Counted from the first letter of the stretch, positions 27,101-36,396 are shown. The stretch is 64,000 nucleotides of DNA from CBDDFQ01 sp965227035 (GCA_965227035.1 OZ245724.1:1922001-1986000); one strand, 5' to 3'. The notes: a model not told the origin generated them from the letters alone. Program-made: numbers and translations.

Positions 27101-30100
27101 GCACGGATCTTCTCACCGAGAGCGGTCTTGCCGACAGCCGAGTTAGCGAAGGCGGACGAGACGGCCGTAGCAGCCGTCGAGTTGGCTTTGACTACGGGTG
27201 CGTCCGCATCACGTACTGCGGAGTCACTATTACTTGCGGTCGGGCCCGCGCCTGAATTTCGGGCGACGTATTCGCTGGCTTTCTCAGCACCGCCAAGCTC
27301 GTCATAGAGTTTGAGCAGGGTGTCTTTGAGAGTTGGTCGAGCCGCTTCCGCCGCATTGCGGGCTTCGATCTCGGCATTACCTTGGACAATTTTCTCGATG
27401 GCATTGGAGTACACCTTCGGCAGATTGAAGAATCCACGAATGGTATCCACAAATTTCTGCCACATGGTGAGCTTCGGCACCGTCTTCGTTTGCTCAAACT
27501 CCGGGTCGCCCATCCACTGACCGTTCTCGTCGATGTTCTTCATCAGACGTTGGAACGTGGGGGCAGTGAACCCGTAGGCCAGCAGTTCGTCGGCGTCGGC
27601 AGAACCATTCCGCACGAACATGCTTTCGTAGAACTGCATAGCTTCCGCATCGGCGTCGAAGTTCTGGCGTGCCTGCTCACGCAGTGACGCGGCGACGACC
27701 TGAGCCAGCGCCTTGAGTTTGACGGCGTTGACTTTCAGGTGCAGCTTGTCCATCGTCGCGGCATGCACCAGCTCGTGCGCCATGACTTCTTCGGTGTTGC
27801 CGTCGAAGCCGCGCACCCAAATGGATTGCGATGCGTTGGCGTCGAACTGCTGCAACGTGACGGCGCGGGCAGTTCCGTTCAGTTGTTCGATAACCGGGCC
27901 GGGTGCCTTGTCGCCGATTTCGAGAACGTGGATCTCGGTCTTGCCCAGGCTCGGCAGGATGCGCTTCATGATCTCGCGGATGAACGCTTCCTTCGCATTC
28001 GCAGCAAGCCATGTCGCAGCCTCGACGCCGGTCTTGAACGATTGCGTCAGGGGGTTCTCGGATTCCTTCGTGTCCGGGTTGCGGGCGGTGGCCGCTTTCA
28101 GCACCGACTCCGTCTCACCAGATTCCGAATTGAACTTCATCGCCGTCCCGCGAAGGGCAGCTTCGACTTCGGGATCCATCGTCGTCGCAGGCTCTTGCCC
28201 GCCCATGCGCAGGCCGCGTTTGCCTTCGCGGGCCTTCTCGTCGTAGCGGCGCTCGGCTTCGTGCCAGTCGTTCGTGAACGCACGACGCGACGGGTTCGTG
28301 CCGATGTTGTCGTCCATGTACTGCTCAAGTACCTCGGACTCATCGCCTTCCATGTAGCGTTTGTACAGCGCGTCCATCGCAGCGGTGTAGCTGCTGTGAT
28401 CCTTGGCGTTCTCGACGGCGTCGATCAATGCATCGTCGCTTACAGTGGCAGTCGGTTTGCCGGCTGTAGATTCCACAGCCCCGTCTGCGAGATTAGGTTG
28501 CTGATCTCCGCTGACATCGGGATCTGCTGGTCGAGCATTTTGTTCACCAGCTCGATCTGCTCCTGCGTCACCAGCCCGCACAGTTTCATCTCCCCCAACG
28601 CTTGATACAGCGGGCGCAGTGGTGGACGGTTTGGCATTGGCTTGTTCCTTTTGAGCGATGGCGTTGGCCTTGGCCAGCATCGCGTCGGCGGCGGTCTTGT
28701 CTTTGACGGCAGCATCGACGATCTTCTTGGCGGCAGCGAACTTACCCTCCGCAATCAGGGTCGAGACTTGGGTGTGTGTGCCCTCGTCCATGTGACCTTC
28801 TTGCATCAGGTTCTCGACGAAGCCTTGAAGCGCCTGACCCTTAGGCGAACGGGTGTTCGCGGAGATCGGCGGTTGACCAGGCTGTTGCACCGACAGTGCA
28901 TCGGTGTTGATGTTGGGCGCGACCGGAGCCGGGGAAGCGGGCAGCGGCGACTGCGGTGCCAGCTCCAGATTGCCGGTGTTGAACGCGGGGCGAAAGGGCA
29001 CGCCGTTGGTCGGAGCCGCAGCGCCGGGTGACGTGCTCGTGTTCTCGTCCAGCGTCAGGTCGGAAGGGTGAGGCGTGAATTCAACTGCCGGGGGTTGGTA
29101 GCCTTGCTGCTGCTCACGACCCGCCAGCTCCAGGTTGCCGGTGTCGTACTGCGGTGTGTTGGGGTCGATCAGGTTGTTGCGGGCAGCAACGGTCTGGCCG
29201 ATGTTCAAGCCTTGCGTGCTCGGGTCGATGTTGTAGTCGATACCGCCGTGCGTGTCCGCAGCACCGGGAGAGGTAGTGAAGTCGGTGAAGTCCGTGCGAT
29301 CGGTGGGCTTCATACCGGCGGGGCGTGCCGGATTGAACGGTTCGCCGCGAGGCGCAAGTGTCAGGTCTTGCTCCGTGCCCTTGCCGGGATTCAGTAGATC
29401 GCCGTTTTCCTCAACGGGACGTGGTTGACCCACGCCGGTAGAACGCGGAGCGTAGCCTTCGCTGCGCCGCCAGCCGCCACCAGCAGCGCCAAACACACCA
29501 CCCAACGCCGCACCACCAATGAACGATTCCTTGAACCGCTCGTTCGACTTATCGTTGAAAAATGTTTCATTTGAATCGACCGACATGCGGCCTGCTTGGT
29601 TCATGAACTCTTGTCCGGTTTCGGACGCGCCTTCGGAGACTGCGTTGATCGCACCGGTTGCGCCAGCGCGGGCGAAGCCGCCCTTCACGCCTTGCAGTTC
29701 GTCGAGCGCCTTGATACCGCTGCGTGCCAGACGGCCACGAGCCATTGCACCTTCAAGGCCGAACGCATTCATCGCGGCGTAGGGCACGCCGAGAAGCATC
29801 GCGGATTCCAGATCCGTCTTGCCGCCTTGTTCGCGTTGGTTGCCGAGGATGTCGCCGACCGACGATGGGTAGCTGGCAGCGACCGCGCCTTCGGTTGAAA
29901 CCACGTTCGCCGCACGACGCGCAGACTCCAGCGTGTCCGTAGCGCGGGCGATCTGTGCTGCGTCACCGGTTGCTTGAGCGGCTTTGTACCCGCCCTCTGC
30001 CGCTTTCAAAGCGCGGCCTGCCGTGGTGAGCGAACGAGCGGCTAGTCCGCCCGCTGCCGCTTCAAGCGCATACGGAGCAGACTGAGCGCCGAGCACGCCG

Positions 30101-30393
30101 ACCCATTGCGCAGCGTCACCCAGGCTGTTGATGTCCTTGCGTTCGGTGGTGATCCCGCCGCGACGCGCACGCTCCATGCCTTGCTCTGCATCCTGCTCGT
30201 TGTCGAGCCGGCGATCGCGCATGGCGTCGCGGACGCCGGTTGCATGCATGGTGTCCGCAATGGCTTCGCCGAAACCGTACAGGCCAGCCTGATACGAATC
30301 GACGCCCGAGCCGACAACGTCACCCCACCCACCCTGTTGCGGGTCGAGGGGCGTGAAACCACCAGCTCGCTCTGCGGGAATAAAACGCGGCAT
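24136..30393 (-). CDS. Very large virion-associated protein with zincin motif (probable ejection/polyvalent protein)
   Basis: A 2085-aa protein, last gene of the structural operon. The first 330 residues are Ala/Gly-rich with hydrophobic stretches. About 330-650 is Pro/Thr/Asn-rich. A zinc metallopeptidase motif HELVH is at 873-877 (EVMAHELVHAATMDKL). The second half is helical with hydrophobic segments near 1580 and 1795-1830. This resembles large polyvalent proteins and internal virion proteins that short-tailed phages inject with DNA. I infer ejection-protein function from size, position and composition. The protease domain could process virion or host proteins. Confidence 0.75.
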   Translation of the reverse strand: MPRFIPAERAGGFTPLDPQQGGWGDVVGSGVDSYQAGLYGFGEAIADTMHATGVRDAMRDRRLDNEQDAEQGMERARRGGITTERKDINSLGDAAQWVGVLGAQSAPYALEAAAGGLAARSLTTAGRALKAAEGGYKAAQATGDAAQIARATDTLESARRAANVVSTEGAVAASYPSSVGDILGNQREQGGKTDLESAMLLGVPYAAMNAFGLEGAMARGRLARSGIKALDELQGVKGGFARAGATGAINAVSEGASETGQEFMNQAGRMSVDSNETFFNDKSNERFKESFIGGAALGGVFGAAGGGWRRSEGYAPRSTGVGQPRPVEENGDLLNPGKGTEQDLTLAPRGEPFNPARPAGMKPTDRTDFTDFTTSPGAADTHGGIDYNIDPSTQGLNIGQTVAARNNLIDPNTPQYDTGNLELAGREQQQGYQPPAVEFTPHPSDLTLDENTSTSPGAAAPTNGVPFRPAFNTGNLELAPQSPLPASPAPVAPNINTDALSVQQPGQPPISANTRSPKGQALQGFVENLMQEGHMDEGTHTQVSTLIAEGKFAAAKKIVDAAVKDKTAADAMLAKANAIAQKEQANAKPSTTAPAVSSVGGDETVRAGDAGADRAGEQNARPADPDVSGDQQPNLADGAVESTAGKPTATVSDDALIDAVENAKDHSSYTAAMDALYKRYMEGDESEVLEQYMDDNIGTNPSRRAFTNDWHEAERRYDEKAREGKRGLRMGGQEPATTMDPEVEAALRGTAMKFNSESGETESVLKAATARNPDTKESENPLTQSFKTGVEAATWLAANAKEAFIREIMKRILPSLGKTEIHVLEIGDKAPGPVIEQLNGTARAVTLQQFDANASQSIWVRGFDGNTEEVMAHELVHAATMDKLHLKVNAVKLKALAQVVAASLREQARQNFDADAEAMQFYESMFVRNGSADADELLAYGFTAPTFQRLMKNIDENGQWMGDPEFEQTKTVPKLTMWQKFVDTIRGFFNLPKVYSNAIEKIVQGNAEIEARNAAEAARPTLKDTLLKLYDELGGAEKASEYVARNSGAGPTASNSDSAVRDADAPVVKANSTAATAVSSAFANSAVGKTALGEKIRAALFNLKESPWALKWTTNDQIAEGYSHLKGLQQINRATGRMARVANQYLETAVNTAKKWRALPESEALAMQKLMLETTMDQMHVSIKQDGRYLSADEAFKHSSNNHLERTPEQRVAFGRHHAAFGRLSSQARTVYDTVRDDLAKQHGDTVAALRGSVAQTYASQLKRILSVDEMNKLAESSGDVRAAFDAVAQVAATPAELRVLNHMRQALKDVNEDFGRINGPYFPLVRFGDHVVVMRSSGVTLKQDEVAAARASLEKAMEDAAGVLPEHQESAQAKVDTARAEYKERLAELNKMKQNSKDYQVEFHETPYEAEKSLRAMKAANPEADIYRSVREDYYRGLDGASPAFLSDMQKTLAAALDTGDGVNADTKSKTLAALKDMYLRRQPERSALRNELRRQTIDGVKADQMLRGYAQTARNGGWRISRLMHGTEVTQGLNQLAADNRSPDSRYVLNEMKARFMGDYVMPSDSKLLQGIGNATYFMHLGFNLSYYLTNATQAWITSLPVMAGRHGTFQSSSALVEASKDVVRVLKDATVQSIKDNGKLVGIQLRLSDDQIASMGKTPGEVEMLRNLTDDGVIDITIKHDLGAVTDGTGGNLSKIMEVSSALANYPELYNRLSTALAAYRMEIGRGETQERATDYAEHIINRTHFNYSPENAPRVMRGNVGRMVFQFKRYQQGMIYLFASLAKKAWNGDAEATKSMAYLLGMNIAVGGVVALPVAAPIALAAKIVASMYPDDDEPEFMQQWYNGMKDGIGETAAQAMVKGLPTLLGLDLSKKLGAGDILNPIAFAKTQGMKTFSRDYFKEVAFALGGAGMAKVGDAFDTAGYAMDGKFAKAAESGMPTFMANALRAYNQSTEGITTKRGDTLMDPSEFGIGDAIAKAAGFSGAKVGDMYDQRAAFLNMTEGRRDARKALLADYYQAIRTGDGIAEAKGAINEFNARQKSDPIKGADIASSLKAHKRQEAETKGGLRVRKNDQQDYRELTGE

Positions 30394-30401
30394 GTCGTTC
30401 C

Positions 30402-32006
30402 TTAATTGCTGTACAGGTTCAAGCCTCGGGTGCCGGCAGAGCGATTCGGCGTCGAGTAGTCGGGCTGCATCATGGTGTTCGGCGTCTTGATCGGGCGCAT
30501 GCCGCCGCCACTACGCGGTGCGAACATGCCGGAAGCAATGTCGTTCGCCGCAGTTGCCGCGCCGCGTTCGGAGTCGCGCATGGTGTTCAGGTATTGCTTG
30601 AGCTGATCCATCTCTGTACGTGCGTTGAACTGCACGATGCCGCCGCTCGGATCGCGCACGCCGATTTCTTCGCCGCTTGGCGACAGGGCGATCTGATCGC
30701 GGAAGTCGTTGAGCCACTTCATGCTCTTGTCCTTCGTGACCTTTGTCTCGAACTCAGACTGCGTCATGCCGGATGCGAGACGAGGCGCTTGCGTCTTGAT
30801 GTCCCACTTGTAGTTGACACCGTCCGGGCCGACCTTCGTCGTGCCATCGGAGATGTCCTTCTCGTTGGCGAACAACTGCTTGGCCGCAGCGCCGCCGCCG
30901 ACGCCCGTAACTTTCTTGAACAGAGTAGCTCCGTCCACACCTTCGGGTAGGCCGCGCACTTCGAGCTTGCCGCCGTTGGAGTAGATGAGTCCCTTGCCGT
31001 CGTCGGTTGCGCCGAGCGGCATCTGAGAATCGCGGCGATAGTTCTCCATCGTGTTCGCGTTCTTGACCGCTGCACCTGCGGAAGCTGCCGCTGCATTCGC
31101 AGAGATACGACCGTTGGCGTCGGTGTTGAAGTAGTGCGTCGCGGAGTTGTTGCCGGTGACCGACTGTTGGACGAGCGCATTCTGGCCCTGCACAACCGCA
31201 GCCAGATCCTTGTTCACGGTGCCGATCATCGCCAGAGCTTTGGTCGGGTTGGTGTTCATCAGTGCAGTGGCACCGGCCAGAATCGCGCCTTGGTCGGGCG
31301 AGATCATCGTGTGGGTGGCGTCACCAGCCGGGCCGACTACGGTAGTGTTATACCCCGTCAGCTTGCGGTTCTTGCCTTCGCCGGAGTATTGCGGGGCAAT
31401 GGTGATCGCCGGGTTGTTCTTGTTCAGCCAGCGCATGTAGTCGCCAGCCGATTCCGGGTCGTCTTTGAATTTCTTCACGGCATCGTTGAACGTGCCTTCT
31501 TCGCGGATCGTGCGGATGTTGTCCTGCGATGCACGCAGTGCGGTCATGTCGCCGGTCAGGGCAGCGATGCGACCGATGCGCTGCTCGATCGCTTCACGGT
31601 CGGTCGTGCTCGATGCGTCGTAGGGACGGAACGTGGTCGTCGGTGCGCCCGGCTCCGACGTTTTGTAGCGCATGCCTTGACCGCCGCTCACCATGTCGGC
31701 GTCGTCGTTGTTCAGGCGTGCCACAGTATCGACGTAGCCCTGACCGCCAGCGTCGGCGAAAGCGCGGGCTTGCCCGTCGGCCATGCCGGTGGTGTTGCCG
31801 GTCATCGCTCCGTTCTTCATGTACGAGTTGATGCCTTCGCGCTCGTCGTCGAGCGATCGGTTGATGCGGGCGGTGCGGTCGTTCGCGTCGATTGTCTGCT
31901 GACCGAGACGGAATTGCTGGTCGGCAGCGCGTTGGCGGATCTCAAGTTCGCGGGCCGAATCCCAGGCGTCCGATCCCAACTTCATGCCACGATCAAATGA
32001 ACTCAT
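30402..32006 (-). CDS. Probable internal virion protein
   Basis: A 534-aa hydrophilic, Ala/Asn/Gly/Asp-rich protein with no recognised domain. The N-terminal 60 residues (QRAADQQFRLGQQTIDAND) look like a coiled coil. It lies between the 2085-aa protein and the S74 protein, where short-tailed phages keep their ejection proteins. The function is assigned by position only. Confidence 0.6.
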   Translation of the reverse strand: MSSFDRGMKLGSDAWDSARELEIRQRAADQQFRLGQQTIDANDRTARINRSLDDEREGINSYMKNGAMTGNTTGMADGQARAFADAGGQGYVDTVARLNNDDADMVSGGQGMRYKTSEPGAPTTTFRPYDASSTTDREAIEQRIGRIAALTGDMTALRASQDNIRTIREEGTFNDAVKKFKDDPESAGDYMRWLNKNNPAITIAPQYSGEGKNRKLTGYNTTVVGPAGDATHTMISPDQGAILAGATALMNTNPTKALAMIGTVNKDLAAVVQGQNALVQQSVTGNNSATHYFNTDANGRISANAAAASAGAAVKNANTMENYRRDSQMPLGATDDGKGLIYSNGGKLEVRGLPEGVDGATLFKKVTGVGGGAAAKQLFANEKDISDGTTKVGPDGVNYKWDIKTQAPRLASGMTQSEFETKVTKDKSMKWLNDFRDQIALSPSGEEIGVRDPSGGIVQFNARTEMDQLKQYLNTMRDSERGAATAANDIASGMFAPRSGGGMRPIKTPNTMMQPDYSTPNRSAGTRGLNLYSN

Positions 32007-32015
32007 GGTCTGTCC

Positions 32016-33137
32016 TTAGAGCTTGGAGTAATAGACACCGTCGTACCCGTTGAACACGCCCTTGGCATGTGCATGGGGAGCGACGACGGCGACCTCGTCG
32101 GCCATCACGCCGATCTGTTTGGGGCCACCCCACTTGTAGTCGTAGCTGTAGACGGGCAGGCCGTTGGACAACTGACCGATGCGCACGATGTTGGTCTTCA
32201 AGCGGCGATCGGACGCAGCCGGCGCTGCCATCAGCATCTTCATGCCCACACCGGTTGCTGCACCCAAGACCGAATTCAAAGGATCGTTGTCGGCGGATGC
32301 CTTGTAGCCAGCGATCTGGTTCGAGTACATCGTGTTGAGCGTCTGACCCGCTTGCCCAAACATGCCTGCTCCGGTGGAGTAGCCCGCGTTGCTTGCGCCG
32401 CTTGCGCCCGCTGCGAGGCCGACGCCTGCGGTACCAGCGGTCAGTGCGGAATTGCCAGCGTTGTTCGACAGGCTTGCCGATGCAGTGCCGAACGAAGGCA
32501 GGCCGCGACCGAGGGCAGCGGCTTCGCCGAGGCGAGTCCAGCCGATCTGCTTGGCGGCGTCGCGTGTCTTGTTCACGGCTGCGGCTTCGGCCATCGCTCG
32601 TTGCGTGTTCGTATCCGACAGCGCGGAGATGGCAGCGCCCGAGTTGAGGCTGATACCGCGTGCTTGGAGTGCGCGAGTGGTCTGGCCCTGCGAATTGCGG
32701 AAAGCCTGCGCCACATCTTCACCGGCTTGCGACGCCATGCGCTCTTGTTCACCGGGTTCGTTGTACGACTTCGCGGCTGCGATGATCTGATCTTCGAGCG
32801 GAACCTGAGTGTTATCCCAACGGTCGTCGTAAATCTTGGCGCGGCCCAACGTGTAGTCTTGCAGCGCGGCAGCGCGGGTGTTCTGTTCGTCCGCTACGCG
32901 GGTCGCAGTATCGAGATTGTTCTGGATCGCGGGCGCGTAGTTGGTCTTGAAGTCAGCGTATTGCTGCTCGGCAAGATCCATCTGACGCTGCGCAGCTTCG
33001 CCGATGCGGGGGTCGGCAGCGGGTTGTTCACCCTTCTTGAACAGACGAAGCGAACGATTTCCACGACGCTCGAAAGCGCCAAGAGGGTTCATCAAGAACC
33101 CGTCGGCGTCCCGGCAGTAGCCTTGGGCGTCAAACAT
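32016..33137 (-). CDS. Virion protein with C-terminal S74 intramolecular chaperone domain
   Basis: A 373-aa protein. The first 300 residues are helical and Ala-rich, like an internal core or adaptor protein rather than a beta-helical fibre. The last 65 residues are a peptidase S74/endosialidase-type chaperone starting SDRRLKTN (Ser309-Asp310). In the family, self-cleavage occurs at this Ser-Asp after the trimer folds. The start overlaps the GNAT-like gene by 8 bp. Confidence 0.85.
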   Translation of the reverse strand: MFDAQGYCRDADGFLMNPLGAFERRGNRSLRLFKKGEQPAADPRIGEAAQRQMDLAEQQYADFKTNYAPAIQNNLDTATRVADEQNTRAAALQDYTLGRAKIYDDRWDNTQVPLEDQIIAAAKSYNEPGEQERMASQAGEDVAQAFRNSQGQTTRALQARGISLNSGAAISALSDTNTQRAMAEAAAVNKTRDAAKQIGWTRLGEAAALGRGLPSFGTASASLSNNAGNSALTAGTAGVGLAAGASGASNAGYSTGAGMFGQAGQTLNTMYSNQIAGYKASADNDPLNSVLGAATGVGMKMLMAAPAASDRRLKTNIVRIGQLSNGLPVYSYDYKWGGPKQIGVMADEVAVVAPHAHAKGVFNGYDGVYYSKL

Positions 33138-33540
33138 AGCGGCACTCCTCGCGCTTCATCCGATAAATAAACACATCAACTCCGCGACGACCTGCTCCTT
33201 CGAGTGTGGATTCATGAACGAACCCCAGGTGCTCATCAAACTTTTGGGCAGCGAAGTTGTCGGCCTCGACCCATCCGCTTATTCGTTTGCATCCCAACTC
33301 CACGAATGGGTAGTGGAATGCGTACTTCAAAAAGTCCCGTGTCAGCCATCGGCTACCGGGGACTGCTGCAACGTGCATCCAGATGTTTGCGCCGTTGAAG
33401 CTCTCGTACAAAACGCCGGCTACCAGATCACCATCACGCTCCAATCCGATTCCCTTCATGCCCGAAACTACCGGCAACGGAGAGAAGCGGGTTACGAAGT
33501 CATAGACCCTTGCAGGGTTCGAGATGATCTTGGTAGCCAA
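33130..33540 (-). CDS. GNAT-like phage acetyltransferase
   Basis: A 136-aa protein with the beta-alpha layout of a GNAT fold. It includes HVAAVPGSRWLTRDFLKYAF, then GCKRISGWVEADNFAAQKFDEHLGF, which matches the acetyl-CoA and C-terminal motifs. Small GNAT proteins of this kind are common in structural operons of phages; substrate unknown. It overlaps the S74 gene by 8 bp. Confidence 0.7.
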   Translation of the reverse strand: MATKIISNPARVYDFVTRFSPLPVVSGMKGIGLERDGDLVAGVLYESFNGANIWMHVAAVPGSRWLTRDFLKYAFHYPFVELGCKRISGWVEADNFAAQKFDEHLGFVHESTLEGAGRRGVDVFIYRMKREECRYV

Positions 33541-33548
33541 CGCGCACC

Positions 33549-33863
33549 TTAGATGTCCAGGTCAGCGAGGGGATCGCCAGCCGGATCAGCCGGGGTGTCA
33601 GCAGCAGGTGCCGGGGCGGGCGCTGGTGCTTCTTGTTTCTTGGCTTTCTTGGGTGCTTTCTGCGCGGTGCCTGCTGCGTCGTCGCCTGTCGTGGCGTCAG
33701 AGCTGGAAGCTGCGACTTCTGCCTCGATGATTTGGATAGCGCGAACGCCGTCGTCGGTCAGAGAGAAGCCACCTTCGTCGTACTTGCCGACGAGAACACG
33801 GTTCAGATACACCTGTGAGCCGACGGTTTCAGCGCCAGCGTCCAATAGTTTTTCAAGAGACAT
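33549..33863 (-). CDS. Small phage protein with Ala/Pro/Lys-rich tail
   Basis: A 104-aa protein. Residues 1-50 form a small folded unit (LLDAGAETVGSQVYLNRVLVGKYDEGGF). The remainder is disordered (KAPKKAKKQEAPAPAPAPAA). Function is not recognised. It is preceded by a copy of the dispersed 15-bp motif. Confidence 0.65.
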   Translation of the reverse strand: MSLEKLLDAGAETVGSQVYLNRVLVGKYDEGGFSLTDDGVRAIQIIEAEVAASSSDATTGDDAAGTAQKAPKKAKKQEAPAPAPAPAADTPADPAGDPLADLDI

Positions 33864-33873
33864 GGTTATCTTT

Positions 33874-33888
33874 CTAACACGTTTACAT
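33874..33888 (-). repeat. 15-bp dispersed motif, copy 3
   Basis: Reads ATGTAAACGTGTTAG on the minus strand. It lies between the stop at 33894 and the start at 33863, pointing with transcription. Confidence 0.7.
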
Positions 33889-33893
33889 GATTA

Positions 33894-34097
33894 TCACTCA
33901 GTTCCCTGCAACCGAGCAACTACCTCATTCAGTTTTGCGATCACTTGAGCGAGGGTTGCATTTGATGCGAGGGGTTGGATCTCCGGCTGAGACTGAGCGG
34001 TGATGTACGCCACGTTCGTCCGCAGCGCCGATACAGCCTTGGCGACGGACTCCAGCGACGAGCCGGAAGGGGGTACTGCTTGGAACCTGCGGGTCAT
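33894..34097 (-). CDS. Small phage protein, unknown
   Basis: 67 aa, starting MTRRFQAVPPSGSSLESVA. The ATG overlaps the upstream stop as ATGA (34094-34097), so a longer upstream start is unlikely. The C-terminal half is helical with a heptad-like pattern (NATLAQVIAKLNEVVARLQ). Confidence 0.65.
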   Translation of the reverse strand: MTRRFQAVPPSGSSLESVAKAVSALRTNVAYITAQSQPEIQPLASNATLAQVIAKLNEVVARLQGTE

Positions 34098-35881
34098 CCT
34101 TTCAGCTCCTCGACGGAGTCGGACATCTCTACCGCTTGCACGGGTACCTGTCCGGTCAGGGCGATTTCCCAATTGATTGCGCGAAAGCCTGACGGCAAGC
34201 GGGCCACCTGGTTCGGTTCGAGGCGACCCGAATATTTCAGGATGCCGCCCGCGTACACATACACGCCAACCTTGCGGTCGATCGTAGGGATCAGCTCATT
34301 GAGCGTCGATCCGTTGAGCGGGTACTCGTTGAGCATCATCTCGCCGAACGCATTCTTGAACACACCGGTTGCGTACTGCGCGATGTTGGCCGCATTGATC
34401 GCGGCGTTCGCCGCATCGAGCGTGGCCTGCGCCGCGACGGTCAGGGGATCCGGCTCGGACGAGACGACCTGAATGCACGAGAAGTTCTTGGGGTACGCCG
34501 CCTCGAACACCTTTGACTTCCATGTGTACGTCAGCGGCAGCGTGTTGAACGGGTCGAGGTTGTACAGGAAGTTCGTGTTGGCATCGACGTAGATCAAACG
34601 ATCGGTCGTCGGTTCAAGATGGATCGCTGCCGCAGGGACGGCAAGCTCCACCATCGGGGGCGAGTCACCGCGTTTGATGACAAGAGCGCGAGTGACCCCA
34701 TTGGCCGTGTAGAAGCCGAAGTACCGCTGGTCGAACACGACGCCCAAGATCGTGCTCGGCTGATACGTGGTCATTTCCCGGCGGGTCATCAGCGTGTTGG
34801 TGACGAGGCCGGTGTAGTTGATGCCGAGCGCCATCCATCCGTTCGGGCATGCATAGATAGCGCCCTGCTCGTCGCACGCCATTGAGCGTTTGGACACGCA
34901 GGGTTGCAGGTGCGGAATCTTCTCGAACGAGAACGACTCGGGATGCAAGCCCGATCCGACCGAGGGGTAACCCTTCGTGGCTACGGCGACGTTGTTCGAG
35001 AACGCGGCGATGGCGACGATCTGATAGTCGAACGTCTGCATGTACTTAACGGGCCATGCATGCGGGAATCCCGGCTCTGAGAACCACAGCTCGTTGTTGC
35101 GGAATCCGGCCAGTGAACCGCCGGGCAGGGAGATCAACCCTTGCAGATCGGACGGGGGCGGAAGCCAGCCCACGCTCGGAAGTACATCGCCGGGAAGTGC
35201 CGCCGCGAGGATGGCGTCAGCGTAGGTGGTCGTGGCGATCGGGATCTGTGCGACGAGCAATGCGTCGGTGCCGACCGAGCGATAGATGCGCTTGTAGACG
35301 AAGTTGTAGTTCGTCGTGACCGCAGGGTTTGCGATGCCGGTCAGGTTGACTGTCTGGCCGATGTTCATCGTCACGCTCATGCCCGGCGATGGCGCGGATT
35401 CTTCGAGCAAGCTGCCCATCTGCGTGACGTAGGTGTAGAAATACACGCGGGTTTCCGCCACGCTGCCGGTGCCCGTGAGGGTGTTCGACATCGCAGTGGT
35501 CGGAGCGGGCACGCCGATGTTCAGCCAGCCCGTGCCGGGGTAAGGCGCGCCGCCGGCAATGGCCATCGCAAGGTTAGTCTTCTTCGGTACACCGTCGCCC
35601 GTGTAGTAGATGCGCTGTTCACTATCCGACACCGGGCTGCGGGCCACGTCTACGTCAGTGCCCCATGTCAGGTAGTACCACGTTGGGTCGGTGCCCATTG
35701 CGAATACGGCCTTCGCATCGGTGACGATGTTCTGGAGGATTCGATCCGACTGATTGAACGCACGCAGTTCACCCGATTCCAGTCGCGTGTTGACTGCGGT
35801 CTGTGCGCCGTTTGCCGGCAGTCGCTTCGGCCCCATGCGAGGCGCGATGCCACTGAAATCCTCGATGCGAACTTTGGTCAT
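34094..35881 (-). CDS. Tail nozzle-like protein
   Basis: A 595-aa, beta-rich protein. Its N-terminus (MTKVRIEDFSGIAPRMGPKRLPANGAQTAVNTRLESGELRAF, read in parts) matches the pattern of short-tailed phage nozzle or stabilisation proteins related to T7 gp12, which form the distal tail tube. The start at 35881 is chosen because it overlaps the holin stop as ATGA. Position after the lysis genes is unusual for a nozzle gene, so the call is moderate. Confidence 0.55.
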   Translation of the reverse strand: MTKVRIEDFSGIAPRMGPKRLPANGAQTAVNTRLESGELRAFNQSDRILQNIVTDAKAVFAMGTDPTWYYLTWGTDVDVARSPVSDSEQRIYYTGDGVPKKTNLAMAIAGGAPYPGTGWLNIGVPAPTTAMSNTLTGTGSVAETRVYFYTYVTQMGSLLEESAPSPGMSVTMNIGQTVNLTGIANPAVTTNYNFVYKRIYRSVGTDALLVAQIPIATTTYADAILAAALPGDVLPSVGWLPPPSDLQGLISLPGGSLAGFRNNELWFSEPGFPHAWPVKYMQTFDYQIVAIAAFSNNVAVATKGYPSVGSGLHPESFSFEKIPHLQPCVSKRSMACDEQGAIYACPNGWMALGINYTGLVTNTLMTRREMTTYQPSTILGVVFDQRYFGFYTANGVTRALVIKRGDSPPMVELAVPAAAIHLEPTTDRLIYVDANTNFLYNLDPFNTLPLTYTWKSKVFEAAYPKNFSCIQVVSSEPDPLTVAAQATLDAANAAINAANIAQYATGVFKNAFGEMMLNEYPLNGSTLNELIPTIDRKVGVYVYAGGILKYSGRLEPNQVARLPSGFRAINWEIALTGQVPVQAVEMSDSVEELKG

Positions 35882-36396
35882 TTCGTCAGGTTGTTGATCG
35901 TGTCGTCCTTCTTGGTCGACGAGCGGGTAGTGCCAAACTCGAACGAGAACACCTGTTCGACCCAACCGAGTGCGCGACCAAGGATCAGGCTGACGCCGGT
36001 CTTTGCTTCACCCGTCATGTCGCTGCGTGCGACGAGCACGACCAGGCATGCGATGACCAGGATAAAAGCAGCCGCAGCGATGACGTTCGCCCGGTTGTTC
36101 TTGAACCCTGCCTTGATGAATTCCGTGTCGCGTGCGCGTGCGCTCTGAACGTCGGCGAGGTACGCCTTGTCCAAGTCAGCTTCGTTCGCCATCACTGCTT
36201 TGCGAAACTCAAGAGCGACCGCTGGATCGGCACGCAGCGCGGTAAGGGCAAGGTCACCGCTGTCGGTTCCTGTGACCTGCTTCGCAATGTCGATGACCTT
36301 CTCCGCCGCGTCCGCAGCCTTGTCGTTGCCGGTGATCCACTTGATGACCGTAGGCGCGATCTGCGCCAGCCCCATAGCGAGAGTGATCGGATCCAT
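35878..36396 (-). CDS. Holin of the GTA 3-TM type
   Basis: A 172-aa protein with a hydrophobic N-terminal segment (residues 4-22), a charged middle (FRKAVMANEADLDKAYLADVQSARARD) and a strong hydrophobic segment at about 103-122. This is the layout of the GTA_holin_3TM family (PF11351), which forms membrane lesions releasing endolysin. Its start shares one base region with the muramidase stop at 36396, consistent with a lysis cassette. Confidence 0.8.
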   Translation of the reverse strand: MDPITLAMGLAQIAPTVIKWITGNDKAADAAEKVIDIAKQVTGTDSGDLALTALRADPAVALEFRKAVMANEADLDKAYLADVQSARARDTEFIKAGFKNNRANVIAAAAFILVIACLVVLVARSDMTGEAKTGVSLILGRALGWVEQVFSFEFGTTRSSTKKDDTINNLTK

